Assembly (NCBI GenBank): GCA_945866505.1
Contig: CAMBHH010000164.1
Span: 1 to 7,743 of the forward strand
DNA length: 7,743 bases
Reading direction: 5' to 3'
Source: Flavobacterium psychrophilum
GTDB lineage: Bacteria > Bacteroidota > Bacteroidia > Flavobacteriales > Flavobacteriaceae
The notes beneath the pieces were generated by a model. It did no database searches. It worked only from the letters and a program-made list of their open reading frames with translations, and was not told the origin of the DNA. Of this stretch, positions 5,816 to 7,743 are shown in pieces. How positions within the stretch are numbered: position 1 is the stretch's first letter; every line of letters starts with the position of its first letter. A program made the translations under genes and the position numbers.

Positions 5816-6541
5816 ATGAGAACACTCGTTATAGGCGACATTCACGGTGGTTTGCGGGCGCTGCACCAAATTATGGAAAGAGCCAATGTTACCCCAAAAG
5901 ATACCTTGATTTTTTTGGGTGATTATGTAGATGGCTGGAGCCAATCGCCACAAGTGATTGATTATTTGATTGAACTGAAAACGTCTTACAATTGCATTTT
6001 TATCCTTGGCAACCACGATGAATTATTATTAGATTGGCTAACAAAAACCAAGGATAATCCGTTATGGTATAAACATGGAGGTGAATCGACTGTTTTGGCA
6101 TATGCCAATGTAAGTGCCGAGACTATTCAAAAACACATCGAATTCATACAATCATTAGAAAATTATTATCTCGATGAGCAAAATCGGTTATTCATTCATG
6201 CTGGTTTTACGAATATGAATGGTGTAGATTTTGAATATTTTCCGAGACTATTTTATTGGGATAGAACCCTTTGGGAAACCGCTTTGGCATTGGATAAAAA
6301 GATGAAAAAAACCGATCTGTTATACCCAAAACGATTGACTTTGTATAATGAAATTTTCATTGGTCACACACCTGTTTCTAGAATTGGCAAAACCACTCCA
6401 GTACAAATGGTCAACGTTTGGAATGTGGATACTGGAGCTGCTTTTAAAGGGCCGTTAACCATTATGGATATTGACACCAAAGAATTCTGGCAAAGCGAAC
6501 CTTTGCCTTCTTTGTATCCAAGTGAAAAAGGAAGAAATTAA
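5816..6541 (+). CDS. Calcineurin-like metallophosphoesterase
   Basis: A 241-residue cytosolic phosphoesterase of the PP1/PrpA-like serine/threonine phosphatase and diadenosine-tetraphosphatase group. All metal-binding motifs are present: GDIHG (7-11, D8 and H10), GDYVDG (35-40, D36), GNHDE (65-69, N66 and H67), HAGF (128-131, H128) and GHTP (183-186, H184). This set binds two metal ions and hydrolyses phosphate mono- or diesters. NVDTGAAF (203-210) is the usual closing strand. Length is normal for the stand-alone bacterial enzymes. Sequence does not show whether phosphoproteins, nucleotides or another ester are the substrate. The ATG at 5816 follows an A-rich leader (AATAAATAAAATAGA) without a Shine-Dalgarno. 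The downstream beta-barrel gene is 32 bp away but has its own -7 box. Confidence 0.93.
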   Translation: MRTLVIGDIHGGLRALHQIMERANVTPKDTLIFLGDYVDGWSQSPQVIDYLIELKTSYNCIFILGNHDELLLDWLTKTKDNPLWYKHGGESTVLAYANVSAETIQKHIEFIQSLENYYLDEQNRLFIHAGFTNMNGVDFEYFPRLFYWDRTLWETALALDKKMKKTDLLYPKRLTLYNEIFIGHTPVSRIGKTTPVQMVNVWNVDTGAAFKGPLTIMDIDTKEFWQSEPLPSLYPSEKGRN

Positions 6542-6546
6542 TATAC

Positions 6547-6554
6547 TATATTTG
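6547..6554 (+). promoter_or_regulatory. -7 box (TATATTTG) of the beta-barrel gene
   Basis: TATATTTG followed by C is an exact match to the Bacteroidetes -7 box and lies 19 bp before the ATG at 6574, giving a leader of roughly 13 nt. A TTTG at 6511-6514 is too far upstream (32 bp) to be a proper -33 element. The gene is probably transcribed alone and ends at the terminator at 7077-7112. Confidence 0.5.
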
Positions 6555-6573
6555 CAAAAAAAACATATAACAA

Positions 6574-7059
6574 ATGAAAAAGATTTTTACAATCGTATTA
6601 TTAGGTGCATTGTGTATGGTAAATGCACAAGCTTATAAAGGAAAAGGAGATAAAAAAGTCAATATCGGAATGACTTTTCAAAATGGAGGTTCTGGAATTG
6701 TAGGTTCAGCAGATTTTGGTTTGGGAGAAAACTTCTCTTTTGGATTTCTTGGCTCTTATTTATTGGGAGGAAGCCAAATAGATAAAGTGGACGCAGATTA
6801 TCGTTTTGATGCAAAAGTTAGATTTAATGCCAATTTAGGAAGTGTGTTGAACGTTTCTCCAAAATTTGACTTGTATCCTGGTTTGAATTTAGGTTTGAAA
6901 AATTTTGGTGGACATATAGGCGCCAGATATTTCTTCACAAATGGATTTGGAGTTTTTACTGAATTTTCGGTTCCATTTGCAAAATATGACACTGAGGCTT
7001 CTTCAAAATACAATAACGGGTCTTCTTTTAATATTGGCGCTTCCTTCAATTTAGACTAG
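6574..7059 (+). CDS. Small secreted beta-barrel protein, DUF6646-like
   Basis: This 161-residue protein has a clear Sec signal peptide: KK, then IFTIVLLGALCMV, then NAQA, with cleavage after A18 or A20. The mature part is a series of amphipathic, glycine- and aromatic-rich strands (VNIGMTFQNGG, FSFGFLGSYLLGG, DAKVRFNANLGS, FDLYPGLNLGLK, HIGARYFFTNGFGVFTEFSV, SFNIGASFNL), as in small outer-membrane barrels. The chain ends shortly after a last strand, FNIGASFNLD. From memory the pattern YPGLNLGLKNFGGH plus GARYFFTNGFGVFTE is that of a flavobacterial family labelled DUF6646; I could not check this. It has no known enzymatic role. Its own -7 box and terminator make it a single-gene unit. Confidence 0.85.
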   Translation: MKKIFTIVLLGALCMVNAQAYKGKGDKKVNIGMTFQNGGSGIVGSADFGLGENFSFGFLGSYLLGGSQIDKVDADYRFDAKVRFNANLGSVLNVSPKFDLYPGLNLGLKNFGGHIGARYFFTNGFGVFTEFSVPFAKYDTEASSKYNNGSSFNIGASFNLD

Positions 7060-7076
7060 TCAATTTTACAACAAGT

Positions 7077-7112
7077 AAAAAAGCGGCTTGACGAAAATCA
7101 AGCCGCTTTTTT
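7077..7112. terminator. Strong, probably bidirectional terminator
   Basis: AAAAAAGCGGCTTGA (7077-7091) and TCAAGCCGCTTTTTT (7098-7112) form a perfect 15-bp stem with the loop CGAAAA. The GC-rich core with six A on one side and six T on the other makes a U-tract for transcripts in both directions. It ends the beta-barrel gene 17 bp after its stop codon. It could also stop leftward transcripts from the glycoside hydrolase, whose stop is about 215 bp away. Confidence 0.93.
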
Positions 7113-7324
7113 ATTGGAGACAAAGAGATTTAATTAATTTGGATGTGCTTTGTGTGTTTAAAATACGATTTAAAAACCTGTTAAAATCAGCTAATTCATA
7201 AATATTGTGAACCAAAAGACTGGACATGCTCATTTGGTGATATCTGAGGAAAAATTATTGGAAGTCTTATTGAAAATATAAGAGTTGTGTAATAAAATTC
7301 GGTATCGAACAATGACAACAATCC
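7113..7324. other. Spacer between convergent genes
   Basis: These 212 bp between the terminator and the end of the minus-strand glycoside hydrolase are A/T-rich and hold no recognisable gene, RNA or promoter. A 24-codon open frame with a GTG start (7207-7281) encodes VNQKTGHAHLVISEEKLLEV followed by LLKI, which looks mildly protein-like and might be a gene remnant. No hairpin is visible just downstream of the hydrolase stop. Confidence 0.6.
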
Positions 7325-7743
7325 TTATTTCATATCAGGTTGTTTAAGATAATCAGGCCATTTCTTTAATTGATTTTTAATTTCAGTAGTCACTTCTGGA
7401 TCGTCTTTAATATTCCAACTTACATTTTTGTAAGTAATTGTTCCATCACTTGAATAATGAAAAAATAAAATTGCATTTACGTAAGGATATTTGGTGTTGA
7501 AATCTTCAAGAGTTTCTCGAAACCACTTCGATCTACTACCCCCAGGCTTTAAACAACCAAACTCTGCAATCATGATAGGTTTATAAAAAGAAGACAATTG
7601 ATTATAATAATTACCAAATATCTCTTTGAAAGTCCACCAATTGCTCCAACTTGAACTTGTTCCATAATTTAAGGCTCCTGTAGCAATAATATCTACATAA
7701 TCAGTTCCAGGGTAATATTCTTTAAACTTTCCATAAGATAAAT
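7325..7743 (-). CDS. Glycoside hydrolase, probably GH26-like, C-terminal part
   Basis: Reading leftwards from the window edge, 138 codons are open to a TAA at 7327-7325. The frame continues upstream of the first internal TTG and ATG codons, so this is the 3' part of a longer gene. Motifs in order are YYPGTDYVDIIATGALNYGT (9-28 of the visible part), a W-rich SWSNWWTFKEIF (31-42) and KPIMIAEFGC (54-63), then SKWFRETLEDF. This is the closing half of a TIM-barrel hydrolase of the GH26/GH5 clan; the glutamate at 60 in IAEFG is the expected catalytic nucleophile. GH26 members mostly cleave beta-mannans or related glucans, and relatives occur in exopolysaccharide loci. A signal peptide and the acid/base glutamate would lie outside the window. 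Exact family and substrate are uncertain. Confidence 0.8.
   Translation of the reverse strand, partial: LSYGKFKEYYPGTDYVDIIATGALNYGTSSSWSNWWTFKEIFGNYYNQLSSFYKPIMIAEFGCLKPGGSRSKWFRETLEDFNTKYPYVNAILFFHYSSDGTITYKNVSWNIKDDPEVTTEIKNQLKKWPDYLKQPDMK

Noticed and set aside
5610..5825. Minus-strand open frame of 71 codons in the spacer before the phosphatase gene
   Set aside because: It starts inside the beginning of the plus-strand phosphatase gene, crosses the palindrome and hairpin, has a biased F/K/Y composition and no recognisable domain. A dispersed repeat being translated is more likely than a gene.
7325..7597. Complete 90-codon gene starting at TTG 7597 on the minus strand
   Set aside because: The frame stays open past this codon to the window edge with convincing hydrolase sequence (YYPGTDYVD, W-rich segment), so the TTG is internal and the gene is partial.
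1..7743. CRISPR array, tRNA, rRNA or known riboswitch
   Set aside because: No evenly spaced direct repeats, no cloverleaf-like segment and no rRNA-like or recognisable aptamer sequence were seen on either strand.

Overview
The window reads as chromosomal DNA from a member of the Flavobacteriia, most likely Flavobacterium or a close relative. The evidence is the low G+C, the A-rich spacers without Shine-Dalgarno sequences, several Bacteroidetes-type -7 boxes (TAnnTTTG), and proteins that closely resemble known flavobacterial families. This assignment comes from recalled family resemblance, not from a database search.

Layout. On the minus strand at the left edge, a MoxR-type AAA+ ATPase (181-1185) is followed by the first 32 codons of a DUF58 protein (1-98). 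This is the usual start of a Bat/MoxR operon, and here the two genes are separated by a repeat-rich spacer. Divergent from it on the plus strand are two NAD(P)H oxidoreductases, a YdhF-type aldo/keto reductase (1400-2272) and a YdfG-like short-chain dehydrogenase (2329-3090), probably co-transcribed. Next comes a small toxin-antitoxin locus. The antitoxin-like gene (3147-3344) is intact. The overlapping RelE/ParE-like toxin gene is split: its first 59 codons (3332-3511) and its last ~22 codons (3697-3762) flank a ~167-bp palindromic element with 14-bp perfect terminal inverted repeats (3533-3699). A hairpin terminator (3773-3801) closes the locus only 12 bp before the next start codon.

To the right lie an AlbA_2 (Schlafen-type) domain protein (3814-4953), a lone LURP-one/tubby-like hypothetical gene (5059-5604) bounded by an exact 11-bp inverted repeat, a calcineurin-like metallophosphoesterase (5816-6541), and a small secreted, probably outer-membrane beta-barrel protein (6574-7059) with its own -7 box and a strong, probably bidirectional terminator (7077-7112). 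The right edge holds the 3' part of a minus-strand glycoside hydrolase, probably GH26-like (7325-7743).

How the genes work together. Apart from the moxR-DUF58 pair, the reductase pair and the TA remnant, the genes do not form an obvious pathway. I do not see a convincing new multi-gene system. The most informative observations are the toxin gene broken by a palindromic element, the inverted repeat framing a single gene, and the terminator abutting the AlbA_2 gene.
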